64,000 bases of DNA, taken from NCBI RefSeq assembly GCF_902491285.1, contig NZ_CABUHK010000001.1, forward strand, positions 1 through 64,000, read 5' to 3'. Both the position numbers and the translations under genes were made by a program. The stretch is from an uncultured Bacteroides sp. (lineage in GTDB: Bacteria; Bacteroidota; Bacteroidia; Bacteroidales; Bacteroidaceae). Within the stretch, counting starts at the first letter, position 1. Each line of letters opens with the position of its first letter. This document shows, in pieces, positions 34,734 to 44,257 of the stretch. The notes beneath the pieces are model-generated. The model worked only from the letters and a program-made list of their open reading frames with translations, was not told where the DNA came from and did no database searches.

Positions 34734-37700
34734 TTATCTCTCTCCTTTCCGCCATTCATTCATATATTCACGGGGAGTCTGGTTATATTTCTTTCGGAAA
34801 CACTTGCTGTAATAGCCTGAATCTTTGAATCCGACGGCAAAAGCAACCTCAGAAACACTCAGATCCGTATTTTTAATCAATTCTATGGATTTATTCAAGC
34901 GAATCTCTTTTACCAGATCTACGGGAGCCAGTCCGGTAAGACTCTTCAACTTCTTGAAGAATGCCGAACGACTCAAGCCGATGCCGGAAGCTATCGTATC
35001 TATATTGAAATCACTATCATCCATATTCTCCTCAATCACCTGATGAATCTTTTCAAGGAATTGTACGTCTTTCTTTACCAAATATTGTTCGTAGCTGTCC
35101 TCTTCCGTCGTTGTCTGATTTTCCATTTGCAGACGGATACGCTCACGGAATATTTTTCGTTCGGCAAGTAACTGCTCAATACGTGCCAGCAAATATTCTT
35201 TGCTGAACGGTTTCGTAATGTAGGCATTTGCTCCCAGCGTAATCGCTTTCGTCTTGGCACCTTCATCGTTCTTTGCAGTCAGGATAATCACTGGGATGTG
35301 GCTGATCTGGAAGTCTTTCCGGATAGCCTGCAACATTTCCAAACCGTCCATTTCAGGCATCATTTGGTCGGTCACCACAATATCAGGATGATACAGATGT
35401 ACTTTCTTCAAGCCTTCCACTCCATTATTAGCAATATGAATGTTAAATTTATCTTCTAATTGAAGTTTTATCAATTGACAAAGGTCTTTATTATCTTCTA
35501 CCAGTAGAAGGGTAGGTAATGAAGCATCAATTTCCGGCTCTTCTTCCACTCCTTCCGAAGAAGGAATATTCCCGGTTGACTCTTCTCCGGCAACTACCGG
35601 AACTGTCTCCGTATCGCTGACATAGAAATCTACTTCCGACGGGCGGTAATGTTCCTTGTCCATTAGGAGTTCCACCGTAAATACAGCCCCCTGTCCTTCA
35701 GGGCTTTCGGCATGAATCAATCCGTGATGCAGGTTGACTATTTCTTTGGAAAGTGCCAGACCGATGCCCGTACCTTGATAATATGGATTCTTAGTATTCT
35801 CCCCTTGCGCAAAGCGTTCGAATATTTCGGTCAGCTTGTTTTGCGGAATACCTTCGCCATTATCCTCTACCCGCACATAACAGCGCTTTCCGTCATCCGT
35901 CAATCCGGTTGTGACATAGATACTTCCGCCGGAATGCGTAAACTTAAATGCATTCGATATGATATTCCGTACTACAATACTCAATTTCTCTTTGTCCGCC
36001 CATACCATAATCGATTCGTCCGGCAAATGGAAAGTAAAACTGATTTCATTTTCTTCCGAAAGTACCCGGAACTCTTTCTGGAAAGAGGCAATCATTTCAT
36101 TAAAGTTGATCAAAGAAACATGCAGACGCATCTTACCATTCTGAATCTTCCTGAAATCGAGAATCTGATTTACCAATTGCAACATCTGATTAGTATTCTT
36201 CTCCATTAATTCCACATATTGCAATCCTTTCGAAGATAATTTCTCATGTTCTTTCAATTCCTGTATCGGGCCTTTAATCAATGTCAAGGGTGTACGAAGC
36301 TCATGGGAAATATTAGTGAAGAACTTGATTTTCATCTCCGAAACCTTTTGCTCGATATAGATGTCATTCTTCATTTTAAGCATGAAGAAAGCCAGGCGCA
36401 GACCGAAATAAAGAGCCGCTAACCCAAGAATTACATAAATAAGCGTAGCCCACCAGCTTAACCACCAAGGTGGAAGAATGGTGACAACTAAAGTGCAGTT
36501 GGAAACAAGCTCCGGGTTAGCTTCGTCCATTGTTTCTACCCGAAATTTATATTTGCCCGGAGGAACGTTGGTATATGAAGCAATACGGTTCTTACCATTA
36601 TAGTGCCATTCTTTCTCATATCCTTCGAGTATATAGCGATAAGACACCCGGTTCTGATTGTAGAAATTCAAGGCGGCAAATTCTATCGTGAACATAGATT
36701 GATTGTAGTTCAACCGGATTGCGTCAGTGTATGTGATGGCTTCTTTCAAAATCGGGCAATCGACGAAACTGCGCAAATCCCGGTTGGAAACTTTAAAATC
36801 AACAATACGCGTGTCATAGTTCGTATGCTGTGTTTCCAATTTATCCGGCGAGAATGCCAGGATTCCTTGCCGGGTGCCAATCCACAAGTCACCGTTCAAT
36901 GTACGGAGTGCACTGCCCTCTTCCATCTCCACGTTTAAAAAACCGTCATATTTATCGTAGTTACGGAACTGTTCGGTCGCTTTATTGAAACAGGACAAGC
37001 CTATTTCGGTTGTAAACCACAGATTACCGTTTTTATCTTCTACTATTGATTTGACTACATCATTGTTCATCCCCTCACGTATGCCGTATGATTTGAAGAT
37101 CGGCTCACGTTTTTTCTTGTCGTATCGAACAAGTCTGTTCAGTCCTCCGCCAAATACACTTACCCAAATTTGCGAGTCTGTATCCTTATATAACACATAA
37201 ATATCATTATCTGCTACATTGGAATGTTCGCTTACCTGGCGATAAGTTTCAAACTGAATTTGTTCGGGTGCGGTAAAGTGTCCGTCAAAAGACATCAGCC
37301 CATCCATTGTCCCTACCCAAATGCGCCCGTCTTCATCTTCCGTCATTGTACGCACTTCCATATAGAGGCCATAAGGAGGATATTGCTTTAGTCCGTTGTA
37401 TTTATGCTTGAAGACAATCTCGCCGTTTTCTTCGGAAATCAGGTTCAAGCCGCCGCCCAACAACCCTACCCAGATGCGTCCCCGGCTGTCCTGATAAGTG
37501 AAGTACACATCATTATTACTGATAGAGTTCGGATTTTTAGGGTCATTCTTATAACGGGTAAAGTGCAGGCCATGAGGAGAATTCATGTCCGGTTCGGCTT
37601 TGACAAGTCCGTTACCTTTGGTAGAGAACCACATATTCCCGTCCTTGTCTTCCATGATGTGATAGACGGCACCGAGAAGATAGTTCTTGTCAGAGAAAAT

Positions 37701-39164
37701 CTGTTTCACCTGTCCGTTACGATCCAGGCGATACAAAGTCTGCCAGCGGGTTCCTACCCAAATATCTCCATTCTGTGCCTGATAGAGGGCACGTATTCCC
37801 TGATTCCAAGAGGTAAGTTTCTCGGTGGTGGCAGGGACGGGAGATACTTCGGCCAGCAAATGGAATTGTTTTTTAGGAAAGTTTACTCTATAAACTCCGC
37901 TACCCGTAGATGCTAACCAGAGAATTCCGTCTGTATCCAAAAGAAGATGGAAGAACAGTTGATTGGGGAAGTCATCGGAGAAAGGTTTCATCTGATTGAT
38001 GCGGGTCATCTCCAGTTTGTCGCGGTCAAACAAAAGAATTTCACCTCCCGGAGTCAGGAAAAACATACCTTGTTCGCCTGCATCCTGCATTTCGAAGTTT
38101 CCGATAGTATTATGATCAGGAAATGCATAACGATGATAACTTCTGTTCAATGGATCATAATACGTCAAAGCATGATTGCCTTCCTGAAACCATATCTTGT
38201 CATATTTATCATAGAATATAATACCGCCATCTTTTCCGGAGATGATGAATGGGAGTTTGGTCAATTGTTTGTAACCGATATTGTATTCATAAGTACCTTC
38301 ATTGGTGGTGATATACATCAAGCCGGATTCAGTAACCAGTATATTAGAGATAGCCTGGCTGATTTCCGGTATCTCATAACGGTTCACGACTCCGTTTTGT
38401 GGGTCAATGCTGTAAATGTGGCCGTTTTTATCTCCCAGCCACAGGAATTTAGAATTGTAGGAAGCACAAGTAAACTGTTCGGAATCGGCAGAAACCTTTT
38501 TCTGTATGAAGTCGCCCGGTTTATCTTTCAAGGCTTCTCCCTTTCTGAGAGACAGAATCTGATAATCCATGCCTATCCAGTTGATGAATTCATCTGTTTC
38601 GCAGAAGACATTGTGTTTCAGCCGCATATCATAAACGTTCACATTGGGGCGTGAGTCGTGCAACTGCTTCATCGTAATCTTGCCTTCTTTATTGGTGTAG
38701 GCACGCAGAAGACTCTTGTCTTTGGTCAGCAACAGGACATCTCCGTCTTCCGTCGTCTGAATTTTGATTATCTGAATGTTTTCAGAATATTCCTTCACGT
38801 CATCATAGACAGCATGGAAACTTTCATGCCGCTTGTCGAACAAGTAAAGTTTACGGTCGATGGTCTTAATCCACAAAAAACCGTTTTTATCTTCTACAAT
38901 ACGTTGTATTTTACGAGGGGGAATATCAGCGGAATAGAATCCGTCGCGGTTATCATACGAACGGAATTTGGTTCCGTCAAAACTGCATAGTCCATACCAT
39001 GTACCAAACCAGACAAATCCATCTTTTCCTTTTAAAGTACAATTGACAATATTATTAGGCAAACCGCGTTCTGCTGTGTAGTGTTCTACAATCATATTCG
39101 GATAGGCAAAAGCACAGACGCCTATCATCGATAGTAATAGTATTAGAATACTCCGTTTTCTCAT
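34734..39164 (-). CDS. Hybrid two-component system regulator of the glycan locus (HTCS)
   Basis: A 1476-aa single-chain sensor and transcription factor. Signal peptide MRKRSILILLLSMIGVCAFAYP; periplasmic propeller repeats (for example DGFVWFGTWYGLCSFDG, GRIWVGTMDGLMSFDG) to about residue 780 and a Y_Y_Y domain; membrane helix at about 900-925; His kinase with phosphoacceptor H954 (NISHELRTPL) and ATP-binding boxes (VEDNGEGIP, GTGIGLALSKEIV); receiver with D1266 (VTDQMMPEMDG); AraC-type HTH ending in GFKDSGYYSKCFRKKYNQTPREYM. It lies inside the glycan gene cluster, so it very likely senses an oligosaccharide from that glycan and activates these genes. Acidic linker at about 1190-1220 between kinase and receiver. 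Confidence 0.95.
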   Translation of the reverse strand: MRKRSILILLLSMIGVCAFAYPNMIVEHYTAERGLPNNIVNCTLKGKDGFVWFGTWYGLCSFDGTKFRSYDNRDGFYSADIPPRKIQRIVEDKNGFLWIKTIDRKLYLFDKRHESFHAVYDDVKEYSENIQIIKIQTTEDGDVLLLTKDKSLLRAYTNKEGKITMKQLHDSRPNVNVYDMRLKHNVFCETDEFINWIGMDYQILSLRKGEALKDKPGDFIQKKVSADSEQFTCASYNSKFLWLGDKNGHIYSIDPQNGVVNRYEIPEISQAISNILVTESGLMYITTNEGTYEYNIGYKQLTKLPFIISGKDGGIIFYDKYDKIWFQEGNHALTYYDPLNRSYHRYAFPDHNTIGNFEMQDAGEQGMFFLTPGGEILLFDRDKLEMTRINQMKPFSDDFPNQLFFHLLLDTDGILWLASTGSGVYRVNFPKKQFHLLAEVSPVPATTEKLTSWNQGIRALYQAQNGDIWVGTRWQTLYRLDRNGQVKQIFSDKNYLLGAVYHIMEDKDGNMWFSTKGNGLVKAEPDMNSPHGLHFTRYKNDPKNPNSISNNDVYFTYQDSRGRIWVGLLGGGLNLISEENGEIVFKHKYNGLKQYPPYGLYMEVRTMTEDEDGRIWVGTMDGLMSFDGHFTAPEQIQFETYRQVSEHSNVADNDIYVLYKDTDSQIWVSVFGGGLNRLVRYDKKKREPIFKSYGIREGMNNDVVKSIVEDKNGNLWFTTEIGLSCFNKATEQFRNYDKYDGFLNVEMEEGSALRTLNGDLWIGTRQGILAFSPDKLETQHTNYDTRIVDFKVSNRDLRSFVDCPILKEAITYTDAIRLNYNQSMFTIEFAALNFYNQNRVSYRYILEGYEKEWHYNGKNRIASYTNVPPGKYKFRVETMDEANPELVSNCTLVVTILPPWWLSWWATLIYVILGLAALYFGLRLAFFMLKMKNDIYIEQKVSEMKIKFFTNISHELRTPLTLIKGPIQELKEHEKLSSKGLQYVELMEKNTNQMLQLVNQILDFRKIQNGKMRLHVSLINFNEMIASFQKEFRVLSEENEISFTFHLPDESIMVWADKEKLSIVVRNIISNAFKFTHSGGSIYVTTGLTDDGKRCYVRVEDNGEGIPQNKLTEIFERFAQGENTKNPYYQGTGIGLALSKEIVNLHHGLIHAESPEGQGAVFTVELLMDKEHYRPSEVDFYVSDTETVPVVAGEESTGNIPSSEGVEEEPEIDASLPTLLLVEDNKDLCQLIKLQLEDKFNIHIANNGVEGLKKVHLYHPDIVVTDQMMPEMDGLEMLQAIRKDFQISHIPVIILTAKNDEGAKTKAITLGANAYITKPFSKEYLLARIEQLLAERKIFRERIRLQMENQTTTEEDSYEQYLVKKDVQFLEKIHQVIEENMDDSDFNIDTIASGIGLSRSAFFKKLKSLTGLAPVDLVKEIRLNKSIELIKNTDLSVSEVAFAVGFKDSGYYSKCFRKKYNQTPREYMNEWRKGER

Positions 39165-39255
39165 TTATGGTAATAATTGGAATTAAATGCAGTCAAAGAT
39201 AATCTTTTTTTTGAAGATAGTGATCAAAATCACTATCTTCTTCTATTTTCTTCTT

Positions 39256-41895
39256 CTATTTTTCAGTTCCAAATTCCGTTTGCTGGCGTTCCACTTCGTC
39301 CAACACCCGTTGACGTTCTTCTTCTGTCAACTTTATTTTTCCTTCGGATTTACTTTTCGGCAACCCTGTTTTCATTGTCGATGAAGCCATCGTCTGTTCT
39401 TCATAACAGAAAGGAAATTCCGCCGGGATACTTTCAAATTCCAGTTCGGTAGCTGTCGGAGCCTGTGTCCCTTCAAACTGGACATGAGCTTTCACTCTTA
39501 TCTTTCCGGCTTTTCGTGTTGAACGAATCAATACAGGAGCCGAACCGAATTCAACAGTACGGGGATTGGCATTGATTGTGGCATCTCCGATAATCTCTCC
39601 CTCGCCCTCTACCGTGAATACGATATTCTCCTTTGCCAGACGGCGCACGTTTCCACTATCATCGGTCACTTCAGCAACTACTACAATAAAATCGGAACCG
39701 TTTGCTACCAGATTTACTTTCTGAGTGTCTACATACATACGCAGCTTGGTAGAACGGCGGGAAGGCATTTTCTTTTGTGCGCATACCACTTTCCCGTTGA
39801 TAATACCTTCGGCAACCATATTGACTTTCTGCCAGTTCTTCTGGGTATAACTGTATCCGCGTGCTTCCCAAAAATCCCATACATCATCAAAGATGACAGG
39901 TGCATTAGGCATATGCCCCTTTGCGTGAATCACAGGTTTCGTCCATGTCTTTATTCCGTCGTAGATAGAAAGACGGACTGAGTCGCAATTACTGAATACT
40001 ACTACGTCCTTATCAGAGAATTGTGACATCTCATGAGCTATGAATACCATCGGGCCGCATTCCGCCAAAGGATGTTCGAGACTGGCAGATGACTGGCTGC
40101 GGAACATTTCATAAGCGTATTTCTTCTGACGGAAAGCATCATAGATACCACCCCAGTAAGGGTCGGGATGGTAACCGCGCTGATGATCGAACGGATGCCA
40201 TTGCGCACCACCGATAAATAGTCCCGTAGTGCGATACATTTCATCATAGCTTTTTGTCAAAGATAGTGCCTGTACAAGTAACGGGCGTTCTCCCCAACTG
40301 CGGCTTGCACGGTTGTTGTTATTGTGAGCATACCAATCGTCCACATTTTCTCCGAATTCACGAGTGAAGATACATTGCTCCGGCCTGTCTGCTTTTTCAT
40401 CATCTCCCGGCCAGCCATAGACTACGTCATAATGCTCTTTCACACCTGCCGAATGTACATCGGCAGCAGCTACGGGACGTCCCGGATAAGGATATTCTTC
40501 TTTAGTTATCTCTAATGCTTTCAGGGCAAAGTCAAGCGGATAGCGGGTTTCATTCAAAATCGGCTCCCACATCAGGACGGACGGATGATTGCGGTCACGA
40601 CGAATCATCTCACGGGTATTCTGATGAACCAGTTCTCCAAATTCAGGGTCTTTATTCCAATATTGCCATCCCGGAGTGGCTACAATGACAAACATTCCCA
40701 GTTCGTCGCAGGCATCCATAAAGGACGGGTCTTGCGGATAGTGAGCTACACGAATAATAGTGCATCCTGCATCACGCAGACGCTTCGCGTCACGCCATTG
40801 CTGAGAGTTGGACAATGCGTTGCCTACATAGGCAAAATCTTGATGGCGGTTGGCACCGACCAATTGTCCAAAAGGTTTTCCATTCAGCCAGAAGCCGTCT
40901 TTCCCACGGAATTCGGCAAGCCGGATACCTACACGGGTGATTCCACCGTCAATAGATTGACTACCTTTCTTTATCCGTGAATGTACTCTATATAAATAAG
41001 GTGTATCCGGTGACCATAGTCTCGGATTCTTCACTTCCATTTGTTGTTGGACGGATTTCTTTTCTCCGGGTTTCAGAGAAAGCCTGCCGGAAGTACGCTT
41101 GATGACTTTTCCGTCTGTATCGGTCAGTGTTGTTTCTACGGTAACAGATTCCTGACGTTGTGAATCATTCTGTAACTCTGTCTTTACATAAACTTGTGCA
41201 CTCTTCTCACTGATTTTATCAAAATGAACGAATACTCCACCACCGGCGATAGTCTGCGAATCAAGGGCATCCGTAATAGCTATCGGAGACTTTGCAATCA
41301 TCCATACATCGCGGTAGATACCGCCGTGATAAGCGAAATCCAGAGTATATTGGCGTTTGCCGGGGGGATAAGATTTATCATCACTATTGTCCGTAAAGAC
41401 AGCAAGCAGGCAAGAGTCTCCTGCTTGTACGCCATTGGCTGTTAAGTCTAACGTAAATGGCAGATAGCCGCCAATATGCTCTTGGATACGTTTCCCGTTC
41501 AGGTAGATAACCTGCTTGCCCATGGCTGCTTCAAAGTAAATTGACACCCGTTGGCCTTTAGTTTCGGCAGGAACCACGAAATGCTTGCGATACCAGGCCG
41601 GGCCTTGATAATTACGGCATCCGCTGGCTTCAGCAGGCATCAGTTCCACTGTATGAGGGGTGGAGACTATTTCCCAAGAGCGGTCGTCAAAATTCACGGC
41701 TTCCGCGCCACGGATATCTCCTTTGAAGAATCGCCATCCCGGATTGAAATTATACACTTGCCGCCCGCTACCGGGAAGCTGGATAAATCCGGCAACCGAT
41801 GTCTCGGGACGGTAAGTATCTGCTACTTGTCCTTTTCCTGTCAATGAGAACAATAACAGAAAAGCTGATAAGATTAAAAACGGTCTTTTATTCAT
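39256..41895 (-). CDS. GH2 family glycoside hydrolase (beta-galactosidase/beta-glucuronidase-like)
   Basis: An 879-aa secreted enzyme with signal MNKRPFLILSAFLLLFSLTGKGQ. Domain order: jelly-roll sugar-binding domain (about 50-210, DDRSWEIVSTPHTVEL, GPAWYRKHFVVP), immunoglobulin-like domain (about 220-320), TIM barrel (about 325-620) and C-terminal Ig-like domains. The acid/base is E449 (in EPILNETRY) and the nucleophile E513 (FTREFGEN), in the positions expected for GH2. The end is highly charged (EGKIKLTEEERQRVLDEVERQQTE). It follows the DUF5703 gene after 42 bases. The sugar specificity (galactoside or glucuronide) cannot be set from these motifs alone. Confidence 0.9.
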   Translation of the reverse strand: MNKRPFLILSAFLLLFSLTGKGQVADTYRPETSVAGFIQLPGSGRQVYNFNPGWRFFKGDIRGAEAVNFDDRSWEIVSTPHTVELMPAEASGCRNYQGPAWYRKHFVVPAETKGQRVSIYFEAAMGKQVIYLNGKRIQEHIGGYLPFTLDLTANGVQAGDSCLLAVFTDNSDDKSYPPGKRQYTLDFAYHGGIYRDVWMIAKSPIAITDALDSQTIAGGGVFVHFDKISEKSAQVYVKTELQNDSQRQESVTVETTLTDTDGKVIKRTSGRLSLKPGEKKSVQQQMEVKNPRLWSPDTPYLYRVHSRIKKGSQSIDGGITRVGIRLAEFRGKDGFWLNGKPFGQLVGANRHQDFAYVGNALSNSQQWRDAKRLRDAGCTIIRVAHYPQDPSFMDACDELGMFVIVATPGWQYWNKDPEFGELVHQNTREMIRRDRNHPSVLMWEPILNETRYPLDFALKALEITKEEYPYPGRPVAAADVHSAGVKEHYDVVYGWPGDDEKADRPEQCIFTREFGENVDDWYAHNNNNRASRSWGERPLLVQALSLTKSYDEMYRTTGLFIGGAQWHPFDHQRGYHPDPYWGGIYDAFRQKKYAYEMFRSQSSASLEHPLAECGPMVFIAHEMSQFSDKDVVVFSNCDSVRLSIYDGIKTWTKPVIHAKGHMPNAPVIFDDVWDFWEARGYSYTQKNWQKVNMVAEGIINGKVVCAQKKMPSRRSTKLRMYVDTQKVNLVANGSDFIVVVAEVTDDSGNVRRLAKENIVFTVEGEGEIIGDATINANPRTVEFGSAPVLIRSTRKAGKIRVKAHVQFEGTQAPTATELEFESIPAEFPFCYEEQTMASSTMKTGLPKSKSEGKIKLTEEERQRVLDEVERQQTEFGTEK

Positions 41896-41937
41896 AACTT
41901 TTTTATTTTTGCGGCTTCTTTTTAGGCACGAATTATT

Positions 41938-44250
41938 TTACTCTTCTATCATTATAATAATGTCTTTCTTTCTATTTTCCGGCAGAACTTTCAAATCCTT
42001 CACTTCTCCGCCTTTCAACGTAACTTCCACCGTTGTCTTGTCCGGAGCATGCAGTTTAAAATGTACATCCCATTCCTTCGGCCATGCCGGGAAAAGAAGT
42101 ATTTGCTTGCCATTGGTCTGCAAGAGCATCTCCTGAAGCCCTATCATGCCACTACCACCCCAGTTATGATCGGGAGTCCAGTCATAGCCCGGTCCCCAGA
42201 AAGCAGGAAAACGATGCGGTCCGTCGGAAAGTTTGGCAAGAGATAGTCTCTTAGCTTCTTCAGTTAGTCCCAAACAGGCAGCCCAGATATTATCTTGTTT
42301 CCATCCGGTATGCGAGCGGAATTTGATTGCGTCCGGATCATAGAAATATGTATTACGGGCCAATTCTAAATTTTCCCTGCCTATCCCGTAGATGCGCCAC
42401 GGAAATACAGGATAAAGTTGCGGAGTTTCTATATTATTGATGCGCTCCCAACTTACAGCAGGAGAAATCGTTTGCTTCAATTCTGGAGCAGATGCAGGAT
42501 TCAGAGAATCTTTTACTTCTATGTACCGCAATGGAATCGAGGGAATTGTTCTCAGCATTTCCTCTTTCTGTCCATAAGTTTCGAGCACTGTCCGTAGGGC
42601 CGCTATGGTACTGCTGGCATTGTTGGTCATCTTATAAGTTTCACAGGCGGAACCCGGAAAAAGAATCAGATGTCCGTCAGCATCCAGTACTTTCCTGCCG
42701 CGACGGGAAGCAAGCATACGATAGTGCTCGTCGAAAAATGTAAGCGAGCTTTCAATCAAAGGAAGATAAGGGGTGATATCGGCATCTGCATAGTTCTTTG
42801 TTTCCAGTATCATTTGGCAGAACTCGAGAACCGTATCCCATTCGTATTCCAGCCAGGCATTATATTCCAATCCCTTGTCGAACCACTCCGGACGCTTGAA
42901 GCCATATTCCGCAGGATTAGGCAAACCGAAATTCTCTATCTGTTCACTGAAGCAGGCCCCATTATGTTGCCAATAAACACGGCTGCGCAGTTCTGCATTT
43001 TTCAGCATCCGGTTATAGAAATCAAATTGGGCATGCATCATGTCGTAATCACCGCTTTTCAGCATCGGCCAATATACCAGCCGTTGGTTTTGTGCGGTCA
43101 TTGTCCCGCCCCCCCATTTCCGGTAGTCGGGAGTAAACGATTGTTTCTCATCTACATGACAAGGATCGAAGGTAAATAATCCGCCGTTAAATTTCGTCGG
43201 AACATCGCCATAGGCATTGCATCCCAGCATGTAACGGAAGAGTGTATAGTTTCGGGTGATTTTCTGTGCCTCCCCTTCTGCTACGATAAAACTACGTTGC
43301 CAAAAGGTATTCCACCATGAACGGGTTTGTTTCTTATCCTGCGCGATGGTCTTTACGGAGTTTCTTCCTTTCGGGGCAATTCTCTGTAAAGCGGCTTGCA
43401 TACCTTGTTCCCATTGCGCTACGGTTTCTGTCTGGTCTGTATGCAGTACGATACAGAACTGTTCCTTGCGAGCAGCCTTGGATGAGCGAAAATTCCAGGC
43501 ACGATAGTCCGTTCCGGCATATATACCGTCCGTAATGCCTGTAAACTCTAAATTCTCTCCGAAAAGAGTTCCGCCGAAAGTCAGGTTTTTCAGAGGATTC
43601 ATCATTTGAGACTTCACTCCGTCCATTCCTTGTTGTGCTACGACAACATCAAAAACGGTTTGTTCTGGGTTGCGATGGTAAAATAAAAGTCGGTTCTTCC
43701 TGCTGGACACATTCTCTTTCGGAGAAACGAAGTCTGCACTTGTAATTGTTCCTTTCGGGGGAGCCCATTTGTAAGAACACTGTTGCCCCTCTCCTTTTCG
43801 GATAAGACGTTCCTGATAACGCCAGTTTTCATAAGAAACTTCTGTTTGCAAAGGCTGTGCATTCACTATCTCAACATGAATGACCGGATGAAAAACATCT
43901 GCCCAAAATTGTATCTGCGTACCACCAGCTTCGATTTCTACATACCCGTCTTTCAACTTTAGCTCCTGACGGAAATCGGTAGCATCTTTAAAAGGATTGG
44001 GTGACAGGCGAAGGCGGAAACGACCTTGTTTCAGTTGGCAGTTATTTTCGTCGAATGTACCACTGCGGCTTACATAAAACAGGATGTCGCCATCTTCCAC
44101 CCATATATTCATACCGATATCCCCACCACCGCAAGGCATGGATTCGGAAGAATTACGGCTAGGAGTATTCCAAACGACATTGGCATGTTGACTCCAAAGA
44201 GCCGACACGCCAATAAATAATATCGTTATAATCAGATAAAATCTTTTCAT
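41938..44250 (-). CDS. DUF5703 protein, GH95-like (alpha/alpha)6-barrel architecture
   Basis: A 770-aa secreted protein with signal MKRFYLIITILFIGVSALWSQ. The N-terminal beta domain (WNTPSRNSSESMPCGGGDIGMNIWVEDGDILFYVSRSG, quoted in two parts in meaning) defines the DUF5703 family. It resembles the N-terminal domain of GH95/GH65-type clan enzymes, in which a similar GNG/GDIG motif occurs. The rest is a helical barrel (GCNAYGDVPTKFNGGLFTF, PAWPKEWDVHFKLHAP at the end, both like GH95 enzymes). Inverting alpha-glycosidase activity is plausible, but no reaction is assigned to the family as far as I know. It starts 7 bases after the esterase stop, so it is firmly in the operon. Confidence 0.8.
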   Translation of the reverse strand: MKRFYLIITILFIGVSALWSQHANVVWNTPSRNSSESMPCGGGDIGMNIWVEDGDILFYVSRSGTFDENNCQLKQGRFRLRLSPNPFKDATDFRQELKLKDGYVEIEAGGTQIQFWADVFHPVIHVEIVNAQPLQTEVSYENWRYQERLIRKGEGQQCSYKWAPPKGTITSADFVSPKENVSSRKNRLLFYHRNPEQTVFDVVVAQQGMDGVKSQMMNPLKNLTFGGTLFGENLEFTGITDGIYAGTDYRAWNFRSSKAARKEQFCIVLHTDQTETVAQWEQGMQAALQRIAPKGRNSVKTIAQDKKQTRSWWNTFWQRSFIVAEGEAQKITRNYTLFRYMLGCNAYGDVPTKFNGGLFTFDPCHVDEKQSFTPDYRKWGGGTMTAQNQRLVYWPMLKSGDYDMMHAQFDFYNRMLKNAELRSRVYWQHNGACFSEQIENFGLPNPAEYGFKRPEWFDKGLEYNAWLEYEWDTVLEFCQMILETKNYADADITPYLPLIESSLTFFDEHYRMLASRRGRKVLDADGHLILFPGSACETYKMTNNASSTIAALRTVLETYGQKEEMLRTIPSIPLRYIEVKDSLNPASAPELKQTISPAVSWERINNIETPQLYPVFPWRIYGIGRENLELARNTYFYDPDAIKFRSHTGWKQDNIWAACLGLTEEAKRLSLAKLSDGPHRFPAFWGPGYDWTPDHNWGGSGMIGLQEMLLQTNGKQILLFPAWPKEWDVHFKLHAPDKTTVEVTLKGGEVKDLKVLPENRKKDIIIMIEE

Positions 44251-44257
44251 ATTTCAA

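Noticed and set aside
34676..34759. Longer N-terminus for the PL1 lyase
   Set aside because: It overlaps the end of the HTCS gene and would place 28 residues before a clear signal peptide.
36603..38990. Several long plus-strand open frames opposite the HTCS gene
   Set aside because: They are shadows of a strongly supported coding frame, without signal peptides, domains or sensible starts.
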